Shown piece by piece: positions 16,282-24,492 of a stretch of DNA of 64,000 nucleotides. The translations under genes were made by a program, and so were the position numbers. The stretch's first letter is position 1; each line of letters begins with the position of its first letter. The notes under the pieces were generated by a model. The model was not told the DNA's origin. It did no database searches and saw nothing but the letters and a program-made list of their open reading frames with translations. The stretch is from assembly GCF_000521505.1 (NCBI RefSeq), contig NZ_CP003915.1, forward strand, positions 558,001-622,000. The letters are read 5' to 3'. This stretch comes from Advenella mimigardefordensis DPN7 (GTDB lineage Bacteria > Pseudomonadota > Gammaproteobacteria > Burkholderiales > Burkholderiaceae_B).

Positions 16282-17397
16282 CTATTTTTGTACCAGACAC
16301 TGGTTAAGCCCGTTAAGGATGACATCCTTGGGCAATTTACGGCCGATAAACACCATGGTGTTAGATGGTTTCTCCTTAGGTCCCCATGGTTTGCCGGGTT
16401 CTGCACCCATCAGCATGTGTACACCCTGAAAAATCATGCGCTGGCGCATGCCTTTCATGTAGAGGATCCCTTTGTAACGATACAGGTCGGGACCAAATAC
16501 CTGTACCACACCGCTCAGGAACTCTTCAAGACGTTCCGGTATGAACGCTTTGTCTGACTTGAAGACAAAGGCGCCGATTTCATCGTCGTGGTGAGCGTGA
16601 TGATGATCGTGATGATGGTGGTCGTGATCGTGATGATCGCCATGTGCGTGGTCATGATCGTGGTCGTGCCCATGGTCGTGTCCGTGATCATGATCGTGCG
16701 CCGCGTCGGGATGTTCTTCAGCCAGGAATTCGGGATCAATGTCCAGAATGGTATTCAGGTTAAAGCCGCTGATATCCAGGACTTTATTGATGTCGATTTC
16801 ACCAAAGTGCACCGGCATGATTTCTGCGCGCGGGTTCATGTGCAACAGGCGATGGCGCAGGGCGCTGTATTCCTCGTCTGTGACCAGGTCTTTTTTCGAT
16901 ACCAGGATGCGATCGGCAAATCCAACCTGTTTCTGCGCTTCGGGCTGCGTATCCAGTGTTTCCATGCCATGCTTGGCATCGACCACCGTAATCACGGCAT
17001 CAAGCCGATAGAAAGCGGCGACGCTATCGTCCATGAAAAATGTCTGGCAAACCGGGCCGGGGTTGGCTACACCGGTGGTTTCGATGACAACACGTTCGAA
17101 TGTGAGTTCGCCATTCTGGCGACGGACTTTAAGATCGTTGAGCGTGTTGAGCAGGTCCCCGCGAACCGTGCAGCAGACGCAACCGTTTGACAGTTCAATA
17201 ATCTGCTCGTCGCTGTTCTGTACCAGAAGCTCGTTATCGATGCTTTCCGGCCCGAATTCATTTTCAATAACCGCAATACGGTTGCCGTGATATTCGGTGA
17301 GGATACGTTTCAGAAGTGTGGTTTTACCTGCCCCCAGAAAACCGGTAAGGACGGTGACAGGGATCATTTTATCTGCTTGTGCTTGCGTTTTGGTCAT
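16282..17397 (-). CDS. CobW/COG0523 family GTPase, histidine-rich metallochaperone
   Basis: G3E-family GTPase, probably a zinc chaperone or low-zinc response protein of the ZNG1/YeiR type. 371 residues from the ATG at 17397. Walker A GFLGAGKTT (19-27), the metal motif CVCC (73-76), ETTGVANP, SKKDLV, a long His/Asp tract at 229-270, then the CobW C-terminal domain. An upstream extension to 17496 is not needed. Two genes from Zur and a zinc transporter, which supports a role in zinc rather than cobalt. Confidence 0.9.
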   Translation of the reverse strand: MTKTQAQADKMIPVTVLTGFLGAGKTTLLKRILTEYHGNRIAVIENEFGPESIDNELLVQNSDEQIIELSNGCVCCTVRGDLLNTLNDLKVRRQNGELTFERVVIETTGVANPGPVCQTFFMDDSVAAFYRLDAVITVVDAKHGMETLDTQPEAQKQVGFADRILVSKKDLVTDEEYSALRHRLLHMNPRAEIMPVHFGEIDINKVLDISGFNLNTILDIDPEFLAEEHPDAAHDHDHGHDHGHDHDHDHAHGDHHDHDHHHHDHHHAHHDDEIGAFVFKSDKAFIPERLEEFLSGVVQVFGPDLYRYKGILYMKGMRQRMIFQGVHMLMGAEPGKPWGPKEKPSNTMVFIGRKLPKDVILNGLNQCLVQK

Positions 17398-17561
17398 AAC
17401 GTTCAACGTCTTACCGGCAACAGAAACCGGCCGGTTCCAAAAAGACGTTCCTAAAGTCAATCGCAGGATTACATCATAGCTTTGCGAATGTGGCAAACGT
17501 TAATTGTTTCTCGCGGAAAATAAACGTAAATACTGGGGATAAACCCTAAGAGCTTGATTTG

Positions 17562-17577
17562 TGTAATGAAATTTACA
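17562..17577. promoter_or_regulatory. Inverted repeat upstream of the COG0523 gene
   Basis: TGTAA-N6-TTACA, 165 bp upstream of the GTPase start and 84 bp beyond the zur stop. Could be an operator, perhaps for a Fur-family protein, but it does not match the palindrome at 18296. Confidence 0.25.
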
Positions 17578-17660
17578 TCCATATATGCGTGATGTTGCGT
17601 GTGCTTTTTTGGGGCACAGATTTGACCCGGGACATCTTGTCTTGATGCCTGTGATCGGCG

Positions 17661-18188
17661 TTATGGGGCCGCAGGCGTTTCATCCTGTTTTTGGCTGCAG
17701 TTGGTACACATGGCACGCAATTCGGTTTCACTGGTTGTCTGAATAAAACCGGCGGCCTGTATCATGTCCTGCAACTGATGGCTGATCAGCGGCGCACTTA
17801 GCTCGGCGACTTTACCACAGCGCGTGCACACAATCAGCAGATCGTGATGGTGACCCGATACGTCCTGGCAGGCGGTCCAGGCGTTGACGGCATCCAGTCG
17901 GTGGATCAGGCCTTCTTCTACCAGAAAGTCCAGCGCGCGATACACGGTAGGCGGTTTGGCCTGGGGGTAGAGCTGCTTCATGGCTTCCAGCAGTTCGTAA
18001 GCCTTCAGGCTGCGGCCCGATTCCAGCAGCAGGGTAAGTACATGCTGGCGAATCGGCGTCAGGCGCGTGCCACGTTGTTCGCAGTGGCGAATGGCTTCCA
18101 GCAACTGATAGGCGACAGAATGGGCAGCGGCACCATGCTGATGCGTGTGTTCCGGGTGATCGGTATCGGATGGCGTTCTGAAGGTCAT
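17661..18188 (-). CDS. zur: Zinc uptake regulator, Fur family (Zur)
   Basis: Fur-family repressor; Zur identity rests on context (COG0523 GTPase and zinc ABC genes) and on motifs. 175 residues from ATG 18188; TTG at 18221 preceded by CAGGAG is an alternative adding 11 residues. His-rich N-terminus (HPEHTHQH), winged helix (TRLTPIRQHVLTLL...PTVYRALDFLVEEGLIHRL), dimerisation domain with SGHHHDLLIVCTRCG, and a second CTNC pair, i.e. the two structural-zinc CxxC motifs. Divergent from the transporter operon across a palindromic site. Confidence 0.88.
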   Translation of the reverse strand: MTFRTPSDTDHPEHTHQHGAAAHSVAYQLLEAIRHCEQRGTRLTPIRQHVLTLLLESGRSLKAYELLEAMKQLYPQAKPPTVYRALDFLVEEGLIHRLDAVNAWTACQDVSGHHHDLLIVCTRCGKVAELSAPLISHQLQDMIQAAGFIQTTSETELRAMCTNCSQKQDETPAAP

Positions 18189-18295
18189 ATGACGGGCAAT
18201 CGTTGGGCGAAGATGGCTCAAATCGTACAGCCATCTCCTGCAGGGAAGAAATTTTCTATCTATTTTAGGCCATTTCAGCGTCGATTTTGTGTATT

Positions 18296-18312
18296 ATGAT
18301 ATAACATATCAT
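18296..18312. promoter_or_regulatory. Probable Zur operator
   Basis: ATGATAT-AAC-ATATCAT, a 17-bp perfect palindrome with a 3-bp centre in an AT-rich island between zur and the divergent transporter genes. Size, AT content and position suit a Zur box controlling both sides; this is inferred. Confidence 0.6.
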
Positions 18313-18353
18313 TTCGACGGTATCGATTAACTCATCGGCTCTATCAGACAATT

Positions 18354-18662
18354 ATGCAGAATGACACCTTGTTTCCGGCCCTGCAACGCGTCTACCCCTC
18401 TGTGAAAGGGACGCCTTTTGTCGAGCAGGGGCGAGCGAAATCTGTCACGGTCGCCGATGCCGTGAGCGTGCTGGCGCCCGCTGCCGACACTGGTAATAGC
18501 GCGTATTTTGCTGCTGGCACACAGTCTATGCTGGCCGATTCCACCTCCACCATTTTTCTGGCCTCTGCCCTTGGCAGGCTGGCCCCCGTGCTGGGCGTCC
18601 TCATGCTGTTATGGGGCCTGATCGCCTGGTCAGCCGGCTGGCTGGGCGCGATTGCCGGCTGA
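18354..18662 (+). CDS. Unrecognised small membrane protein, first gene of zinc ABC operon
   Basis: 102 residues, not recognised. The N-terminal 65 residues are soluble and Ala/Ser/Val-rich. A likely membrane helix runs through about 75-98 (LGVLMLLWGLIAWSAGW). Codon choice looks like its neighbours. No convincing Shine-Dalgarno before the ATG. It sits between the probable Zur operator and the zinc ATPase, 50 bp upstream of it, so it is likely Zur-controlled. No metal-binding Cys/His cluster is visible; the function is unknown. Confidence 0.6.
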   Translation: MQNDTLFPALQRVYPSVKGTPFVEQGRAKSVTVADAVSVLAPAADTGNSAYFAAGTQSMLADSTSTIFLASALGRLAPVLGVLMLLWGLIAWSAGWLGAIAG

Positions 18663-18712
18663 TTTGCCTGCCGTCGTATTTTCTTCGTATTTTCTGATTG
18701 TGACGCCTACCC

Positions 18713-19489
18713 ATGTCTACTTCCTTCGCGACAAACAGCCCCCGTGTTGACTGTCCTGCCGGGGCAGTGTCGACCTCGGCCAGGCCGGTGATCGGGCTTG
18801 ATGATGTGACAGTAGGCTGGAACGGCGTGCAGGCGCTCAGTGGCGTTACCGGTACGTTTCTTGAGGGGTCACTCACCGCCATCCTGGGTCCCAACGGTGC
18901 CGGTAAATCGACACTGCTCAAGACCATTACGGGGCAGTTGGCGGCGCGTAGCGGCAAGGTCACCATCCACGACCCTTTCCGGGGCGGTATTTCCCTGTTG
19001 CCGCAAATCAGCGAGATTGATCGCAGTTTCCCCATCACCACCTATGATCTGGTCTCCATGGGCGCCTGGCGCCGTGTGGGCGCCTTCCGGCGTTATGACA
19101 AGGGCGAGCGTCAGCGCATTCATGAGGCTCTGGCCACGGTCGGGCTGACCGATAAATCCCGCGATCTGATTTCCAGCCTGTCCGGCGGACAAATGCAGCG
19201 GGCGCTGTTTGCCCGTCTCATCGTTTGCGATGCGCCTGTCATGATCCTGGATGAACCCTTTACCGCGGTCGACGAAGGGACTTGCGATTTGCTGTTGCAG
19301 ATTCTCCTGGGCTGGCATCGTGAAGGGCGCACCGTGCTGGTAGTGTTGCATGATGCTGCGCTGGTGCGCGAGTGCTTTCCGCAGACGCTGCTGCTGGCAC
19401 GGCAGGTTGTGAGCTGGGGTGATACCGCCACTGTGCTGACCGATGCCAATCTGGATCGGGCCCGCTCGCTGGCGCTGGGAGGATTCTGA
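18713..19489 (+). CDS. Zinc/metal ABC transporter ATPase (ZnuC/AztA-like)
   Basis: ATP-hydrolysing subunit of a metal importer. 258 residues with a non-conserved 25-residue start. Walker A GPNGAGKST, Q-loop in LLPQISEIDRSFPI, signature SLSGGQMQR, Walker B VMILDEPF, H-loop VLHDAAL. The EIDRSFP wording resembles AztA-type zinc ATPases as I recall them. The stop overlaps the permease start by one base. Zinc as substrate is inferred from Zur next door. Confidence 0.85.
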   Translation: MSTSFATNSPRVDCPAGAVSTSARPVIGLDDVTVGWNGVQALSGVTGTFLEGSLTAILGPNGAGKSTLLKTITGQLAARSGKVTIHDPFRGGISLLPQISEIDRSFPITTYDLVSMGAWRRVGAFRRYDKGERQRIHEALATVGLTDKSRDLISSLSGGQMQRALFARLIVCDAPVMILDEPFTAVDEGTCDLLLQILLGWHREGRTVLVVLHDAALVRECFPQTLLLARQVVSWGDTATVLTDANLDRARSLALGGF

Positions 19490-20346
19490 TGGCCGAGGCG
19501 ATTGTTGCCGCACTGATCACGCCTTTTACCGAGTTTGCGTTTATGAACCGAGCGCTGTTCGGTTCGATATTCGTCTCGCTGGCTGCCGGACCGCTGGGGG
19601 TTTTCCTGATCCTGCGGCGGATGAGCCTGATGGCAGACTCCATGTCGCACGCCATTTTGCCCGGCGTGGCCGTGGCATTCCTGCTGGCGGGCGTTTCCAT
19701 GACGGCGATGCTGGTGGGGGGGCTGGTAACGGGTTTGCTGGTGGCCATGCTTGCCGGCATCGTCGCGCGATCCACCGGTCTGAAAGAAGATGCCAGCTTC
19801 GCCGCGTTTTATCTGATTTCACTGGGCCTGGGGGTGTTGCTGATTTCCCTGAAGGGCTCCAATCTGGATCTATTGCATGTGCTGTTCGGCACGGTACTGG
19901 GGCTTGATGACAGTCATCTGATTTTCATCATGTGCGTCTCCAGTGTGACGCTGGTGGTGCTGGCGCTCATGTACCGGCCGCTGGTGATTGAATGCCTGGA
20001 CCCGGCTTTTCTGAAAATGGAAGGCGGCGGCGGGTCGCTGGTGCATGGTGGTTTTCTGATTCTGCTGGTGGTCAATCTGGTGGCTGGCTATCAGGTCATG
20101 GGCACGTTGCTGGTGGTCGGGATGATGATGCTGCCCGCTGCTGCTGCGCGCTTTTGGGGGCGTACCCTGGGATGGCAACTGGTGCTGGCGGTGTGCCTGG
20201 GCGTTGTTGCTTCGTATATCGGCCTGGTTATGTCCTATCACTTCGGTCTGCCGGCTTCCAGTGCCATTATTCTGTCAGCGGGCGCTTTGTATATTCTGTC
20301 GATGCTCTTTGGCAACCAGCACGGCCTGCTGCGCGCCGGGCGCTAG
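19489..20346 (+). CDS. Zinc/metal ABC transporter permease (ZnuB/AztB-like)
   Basis: Membrane subunit of the metal ABC-3 family. 285 residues with about eight hydrophobic segments and the family wording LILRRMSLMADSMSHAILPGVA and STGLKEDASFAAFYL, and MMMLPAAAARFWG late in the protein. Follows the ATPase directly. No substrate-binding protein (ZnuA/AztC) lies in the window; the next gene is xerC on the other strand. Confidence 0.87.
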   Translation: MAEAIVAALITPFTEFAFMNRALFGSIFVSLAAGPLGVFLILRRMSLMADSMSHAILPGVAVAFLLAGVSMTAMLVGGLVTGLLVAMLAGIVARSTGLKEDASFAAFYLISLGLGVLLISLKGSNLDLLHVLFGTVLGLDDSHLIFIMCVSSVTLVVLALMYRPLVIECLDPAFLKMEGGGGSLVHGGFLILLVVNLVAGYQVMGTLLVVGMMMLPAAAARFWGRTLGWQLVLAVCLGVVASYIGLVMSYHFGLPASSAIILSAGALYILSMLFGNQHGLLRAGR

Positions 20347-20355
20347 GGCCCATCC

Positions 20356-21336
20356 TTATTTCTTTTTATCGGTTTCGTCCATTTTAGCGCGCGGGTGTGC
20401 CTTGTCGTAAACCTGAGCCAGATGCTGAAAATCCAGCCGCGTATAAATCTGCGTGGTGGCAATATTGGCATGCCCCAGCATTTCCTGCACCGCGCGCAGA
20501 TCCTGCGCTGATTGCAGAACGTGGCTGGCAAAGCTGTGACGCAGGACATGAGGATGCACCTGTGCGGGGACGCCGCTGCGCAGGCTCAGTTTTTTCAGTT
20601 GCAGTTGCACCACCCGCGGCGCGATGCGACGGCCGCGTGCGCCCAGAAAGACAGCGGACTGATCCTGTGTCGTGCTGGACGGTGGCAGCAGTTTATGCCT
20701 GATCGCAAGCCATTGCGTCAGCGCGCGGATAGCGGTGCGCCCCAGCGGCACCGTGCGCGTTTTGCCGCCCTTGCCGGTGACAGTGACTTCACCTTCATCC
20801 AGGTTGAGCCAGCTGACTGATTCATAGCCGTCTTTACGCGTGTATTGAGTGTCCAGGCTGACCAGTTCGGCCAGCCGCAAGCCGCTGGAATAGAGCACTT
20901 CAAACATGGCCTGATCGCGCAGATCTGCCGGTTCCGTCCCGGTGATCACGGTGGGGTGGTCCAGCAGCGCCTGGGTTTGTTCTACCGACAGTGCTTTGGG
21001 AAGCGAGCGCGCAATTTTGGGTGTTTTGACATCCAGGGCTGGATTAACTTTGACCGTGGTTTGGGGAATCCACCATTGATAAAAGCCGCGCCATGCAGAC
21101 AGAATTCGCGCCAGACTGCGCGGGCTGTAGTCCTGGGCGTGCAGCCGTGCCACCGCGTGGCGGATTTGTGCGTTGCTCAGGTTTTCGGCGGGGGTGTCCG
21201 GGTAGAATTCCAGCAATAGCACCAAATCACGCCGATAGGCCGCCAGTGTATGGCTGGCGTACCGCTGATTGGTTTGCAGGTAGCTCAGCCATTTTTCCAT
21301 TGAATCGGGCAGTATGCGTGTCATGGCGCTTCCCAT
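20356..21336 (-). CDS. xerC: Site-specific tyrosine recombinase XerC
   Basis: Resolves chromosome dimers at dif with XerD. 326 residues. N-terminal SAM-like DNA-binding domain (1-105), then the catalytic domain with Arg154 (SSGLRLAEL), Lys189 (TGKGGKTR), His263/Arg266 (HVLRH), His289 (LGHA) and nucleophile Tyr298 (QIYTRLDF). An acidic/basic tail follows. In the conserved dapF-DUF484-xerC cluster, so it is the housekeeping recombinase, not a phage integrase. Confidence 0.96.
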   Translation of the reverse strand: MGSAMTRILPDSMEKWLSYLQTNQRYASHTLAAYRRDLVLLLEFYPDTPAENLSNAQIRHAVARLHAQDYSPRSLARILSAWRGFYQWWIPQTTVKVNPALDVKTPKIARSLPKALSVEQTQALLDHPTVITGTEPADLRDQAMFEVLYSSGLRLAELVSLDTQYTRKDGYESVSWLNLDEGEVTVTGKGGKTRTVPLGRTAIRALTQWLAIRHKLLPPSSTTQDQSAVFLGARGRRIAPRVVQLQLKKLSLRSGVPAQVHPHVLRHSFASHVLQSAQDLRAVQEMLGHANIATTQIYTRLDFQHLAQVYDKAHPRAKMDETDKKK

Positions 21337-21376
21337 AGGTGCTGCTGCTCCTGGCCGACTGCCGGGATGGCAGTTG

Positions 21377-22039
21377 TCAGGCGGCGTAATTCAGACGACT
21401 TAAGCAGGCGCTGGCCAGCTTGCCGAGAATTTCCAGAAAGGTGGTACCCATATCCGGTTTGAAATGCTCGGCCCCTTCTGCGGCGAAGGCCAGCACGCCA
21501 ATGCTGCGTCCCTCATGCGTTAACGGTACCATGGCCACTGAGCCTGGTTTGCTATCGAACCACTCATGTGCGGGCAGATAGCCTTCCTGGCCGCAATAGG
21601 GCTTTTGCAGTCCGGCCACAAAGGCCTGGAGCATATCGTCAGATCCCTGGAAGCGCTCGTCGGTGAGTGCGGGCAGGTCCCACAGGCGTAATGCCACTTC
21701 CAGCATCCTGAATTCCTGGCGCAAGCCGTCAACCACGCGCTGCGGCAGTCGCTGGGGATCCTGCTCTGCCAGCATGTGTGTACACCAGAGGGTGACATGG
21801 TCACTGATGGCTTCATTGGAATTGGCATTGTGCAACAATTCAGAGAGCTTCCATTCCAGTTCCTTGTTGCGCGTGCGTAGTGTCAGGATCTGACGCTCAC
21901 CCAATGATAGCGTGTGGCGTGCATGCGGGTGGGGCACCTTCAGCGACGAGAAAAGTTCGGCGTGCTCATCAAAAAAAGCAGGATTGTCCTGCAGAAATTG
22001 TGCAATGGTTTCTGCTGTCAGTGTGGCAGCTTCAGACAT
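21377..22039 (-). CDS. DUF484 family protein
   Basis: 220 residues of the DUF484 family, a GAF-like fold of unknown function always found with dapF and xerC in proteobacteria. N-terminal FLQDNPAFFDEHAELFSSLKVPH and SLGERQILTLRTRNKELEWKL (coiled coil, about 45-70) are the typical start; the C-terminal part resembles a GAF domain (SVAMVPLTHEGRSIGVLAF). Thirteen bases after dapF. Confidence 0.92.
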   Translation of the reverse strand: MSEAATLTAETIAQFLQDNPAFFDEHAELFSSLKVPHPHARHTLSLGERQILTLRTRNKELEWKLSELLHNANSNEAISDHVTLWCTHMLAEQDPQRLPQRVVDGLRQEFRMLEVALRLWDLPALTDERFQGSDDMLQAFVAGLQKPYCGQEGYLPAHEWFDSKPGSVAMVPLTHEGRSIGVLAFAAEGAEHFKPDMGTTFLEILGKLASACLSRLNYAA

Positions 22040-22051
22040 GAGTACGTTCCT

Positions 22052-22939
22052 TTATAAAGCAGTGCTATTGCGGTATTGCGCCACCAGGCGATCAATATTT
22101 ATTTCACTTGAAAATACGGTCACGGCCGGGCCGCGCATGGTGATTTGCGTGCCGTCCCAGGCGATGTTCAGGTCGCCGCCACGAGTATGGACGGTGACCG
22201 GCGATTGCAGGCGGCCGCGACGAATACCGGCGACCACGGCAGCGCAGGCGCCGGTGCCGCAAGCCAGCGTTTCGCCTGCGCCGCGTTCATACACGCGCAA
22301 GTTGATCGTATGCGAGTCGACGACTTGCATAAACCCGGCATTGACGCGATTGGCAAAGCGCGGGTGACCTTCGATGAGCGGGCCTTGCACGGTTACCGGT
22401 GCGCTGGCCACATCGTCTACGATCTGCACTGCATGCGGATTGGAGATGGCAACCAGCGACAGCGTGACGGTGTCGCCGTTGTCCAGCGGCAATGACCAGA
22501 GCGTGTCGTCATGATCGCGGGTGCTGGACAGGTCGCTGGTGTCAAATGCGACGGCCTCCGGCTCGAAGCGGGTTTGGCCCATATTAACCGTGACCGTTGC
22601 ATCGTCGGCTTCTTCAAGCGTGATCAGGCCGGTGGCAATTTCAGCTTTCAGCGGATTGCGCGATGATAATTTCTGTTCATGTACAAAGCGTACAAAGCAG
22701 CGGGCGCCGTTGCCGCAATGTTCTACTTCGCTGCCATCGGCATTGAAAATGCGGTAGCGGAAATCGGCCTCGGGGTGGCTGGGGGCTTCAACCAGCAGGA
22801 TCTGGTCTGCGCCGATACCAAACTGCCGGTGCGCCAGCGCACGCGCGCGTTCGGGCGTCATGTCGATAGACTGACGTACGCCATCGAGCACAACAAAGTC
22901 GTTGCCGGCGCCGTGCATTTTTGAGAAAGACCAGATCAT
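22052..22939 (-). CDS. dapF: Diaminopimelate epimerase DapF
   Basis: Converts LL- to meso-diaminopimelate for lysine and peptidoglycan. 295 residues from the ATG at 22939, which has a well-placed AGGAAA; the open frame upstream to 23110 overlaps lpxL and is not needed. Active-site Cys75 in EHCGNGARC and the second catalytic Cys in [20 protein letters not shown] is the family start. Confidence 0.96.
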   Translation of the reverse strand: MIWSFSKMHGAGNDFVVLDGVRQSIDMTPERARALAHRQFGIGADQILLVEAPSHPEADFRYRIFNADGSEVEHCGNGARCFVRFVHEQKLSSRNPLKAEIATGLITLEEADDATVTVNMGQTRFEPEAVAFDTSDLSSTRDHDDTLWSLPLDNGDTVTLSLVAISNPHAVQIVDDVASAPVTVQGPLIEGHPRFANRVNAGFMQVVDSHTINLRVYERGAGETLACGTGACAAVVAGIRRGRLQSPVTVHTRGGDLNIAWDGTQITMRGPAVTVFSSEINIDRLVAQYRNSTAL

Positions 22940-23018
22940 TGAACGTTTTCCTGATTGAACCGCTGTGTTGCACATTATTATCGCCGATCCTGCGTGGCAG
23001 CACCATGGCCCGACGGGA

Positions 23019-23903
23019 TCAGTAGAATTTCTTTTCCCCTTCGGGACGGGTTTTGAAACGCCGATGCACCCAGTAGTACTGGGGTGGATCGTTGCGTACC
23101 CATTGTTCAAGCTGTTGGTTGCCGAAGCGCGTGGCCTGCTCCAGGCTCATCTCGCCCGGAAAATCGACAAAGGGCGGCAGCACCTGGGTGTGATAGTGGC
23201 CGGTGGCGCTGTCCCAGCGGGTCACGATAGGAATGACATCGGCTTTCCAGGCACGGGCAATTTGCGCGGTGGCCGGCAGCGTTGCGGCAGCTACGCCGAA
23301 GAACGGCACAAAGAGCGCACCGTCGCGGCCAAAGTCCATGTCTGGCAGGTAATAAACCGGCGTGCCCTGACGCAGTTGACGGATGAGACCGCGAATACCT
23401 TCCTTGCGTGGAATCTGCGTTACCTGATTGAAGCGACCGCGTCCTTTGATCATCAGTGCGTCTACTTGCGGGTCCGATGCGGGCGTGTACATGGTGGCCG
23501 ATTTGACCAGGCGCATGGACAAAATGGTCGCCGCGGCGTCCAGCCCGACAAAATGCGGAGCGAACATCAGGGTAGGGCGCGGCGAATCAATACTATTCTG
23601 GATGTGTTCGTAGCCCGTCAGATGCACCATGCGACGGATTTTCTCTTCCGAGCCATACCACAGCACGGCGCGATCAATCATGGTCTGGGCCAGGGCACGA
23701 AAGTGTTCATGCAGCCAGCGCTGGCGCTGCGCTTCGGATGCCTCAGGAAAGCACAATTGCAGATTAGTACTGACGATGAAGCGCCGGCGCTTCATCAATA
23801 CCCGCATCAGGGTGGCGCACAGGCTGCCCAGGCCCAGCCGCAGGCTGTCGGGTAACAGGTTAATGATACGGAAAAGAAAAACGAGTAATACGGATTTCAT
23901 CAT
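23019..23903 (-). CDS. Lipid A biosynthesis acyltransferase (LpxL/HtrB family)
   Basis: Inner-membrane enzyme adding a secondary acyl chain to the lipid A precursor. 294 residues from ATG 23903. N-terminal membrane anchor ([13 protein letters not shown]), catalytic HX4D motif HFVGLD, and the family stretches [22 protein letters not shown] and [20 protein letters not shown]. Upstream of dapF, divergent from metK. LpxL versus LpxM cannot be settled by eye. Confidence 0.9.
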   Translation of the reverse strand: MMKSVLLVFLFRIINLLPDSLRLGLGSLCATLMRVLMKRRRFIVSTNLQLCFPEASEAQRQRWLHEHFRALAQTMIDRAVLWYGSEEKIRRMVHLTGYEHIQNSIDSPRPTLMFAPHFVGLDAAATILSMRLVKSATMYTPASDPQVDALMIKGRGRFNQVTQIPRKEGIRGLIRQLRQGTPVYYLPDMDFGRDGALFVPFFGVAAATLPATAQIARAWKADVIPIVTRWDSATGHYHTQVLPPFVDFPGEMSLEQATRFGNQQLEQWVRNDPPQYYWVHRRFKTRPEGEKKFY

Positions 23904-24308
23904 GTTTGGAGATAAGCGAAATGCGTGCTGACAATGTGTACTGCCAGTGCACCGTGGTGAACGCAACGCCGGCTGATGGCCAAACGCCATCGCAGGCAGA
24001 CAAAGGCGATCCTGAATTGTACGATTGTAATGGAGAAAGGCAGGTCGATGCCGGGAAGTGATGTCGACACGCCATGCGTTGCGGGCGGAGTGGCGCCAGT
24101 TGGGCGTTGCGGGTGCGATTGTCGGGCCGGATGGCCGAATTTATGGGGGTATTCAAAAGTAGATTGCGCTCAATAAAAAGAAGTGGGCGATATTCAAAAG
24201 GGGGGCTGTTCGATCAGAAGAGAGGCTCTTTGTAGCTGGAATGTGTGTGTAAATTGGGATGTATATGCAAAAGATGTGATCCGCCCTTTACCCCTCGGTT
24301 TTCCGCAA
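23904..24308. other. Intergenic region upstream of lpxL
   Basis: No gene seen. It holds the lpxL 5' side and an AT-rich stretch before the promoter at 24309. Plus-strand open frames here lack ribosome binding sites and domain features. Confidence 0.4.
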
Positions 24309-24338
24309 TTGACAAAATTCCGCGCAATTAGGTACATT
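24309..24338 (+). promoter_or_regulatory. Strong promoter for antisense RNA
   Basis: Consensus -35 TTGACA (24309-24314), 18-bp spacer, -10 TACATT (24333-24338). It points right, towards the complement of the small ORF at 24380-24448; the start would be near 24345. No plus-strand gene begins until metK at 25006. Confidence 0.65.
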
Positions 24339-24379
24339 AACACCTGAACCGGCGTGGTTGCGTCCACACCGGTCCCTGA

Positions 24380-24448
24380 TCAATAGGCGGGTGTCATCAA
24401 CACCAGCATCAATACGATCAGGATAAGTAGAAATACGATACGTGTCAT
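24380..24448 (-). CDS. 22-residue Ibs-like hydrophobic peptide (candidate type I toxin)
   Basis: Tiny ORF below usual gene-calling limits. It starts MTRIVFLLIL, continues as an unbroken Ile/Val/Leu/Met helix and ends MTPAY before TGA. A textbook ribosome binding site, AAGGAGG (24454-24460), lies 5 nt from the ATG. E. coli Ibs toxins (18-19 residues) share the same plan: Met, a basic residue at position 3, an Ile/Val/Leu core and a C-terminal Ala/Thr-Tyr. The ORF is wholly antisense to the predicted RNA at 24345-24492. Probable inner-membrane peptide; toxicity is inferred. A hydrophobic leader or signalling peptide is the alternative. Confidence 0.6.
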   Translation of the reverse strand: MTRIVFLLILIVLMLVLMTPAY

Positions 24449-24468
24449 CGTAACCTCCTTATCAGACT

Positions 24469-24492
24469 GGCCCGGCTTCGGTCGGGCCTATT
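24469..24492 (+). terminator. UUCG-tetraloop hairpin ending the antisense RNA
   Basis: GGCCCGGC-TTCG-GTCGGGCC: 8 bp (one G-U) closed by a cUUCGg tetraloop in the plus-strand RNA, followed by TATTA. The loop is UUCG only in the rightward transcript, which favours that direction. The T-run is poor. In the leftward transcript it would be a 5' UTR hairpin 8 nt upstream of the small ORF's ribosome binding site. Confidence 0.6.

Larger units (their letters stand above)
24345..24492 (+). ncRNA. Predicted antisense RNA, Sib-like antitoxin candidate (about 148 nt)
   Basis: Predicted from the promoter at 24309 to the hairpin at 24469-24488. It would begin with a 26-nt hairpin (ACCGGcGTGG / CCACaCCGGT, 24348-24373), then run through the complete complement of the minus-strand 22-codon ORF and its ribosome binding site, and end at the UUCG hairpin. 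Layout and size match the Sib antisense RNAs of E. coli (about 140 nt, covering ibs). No homology search was done; both ends are inferred. Confidence 0.5.

Noticed and set aside
23976..24176. 66-residue plus-strand ORF upstream of the antisense locus
   Set aside because: No ribosome binding site, composition unlike neighbouring genes, overlaps the lpxL 5' region.
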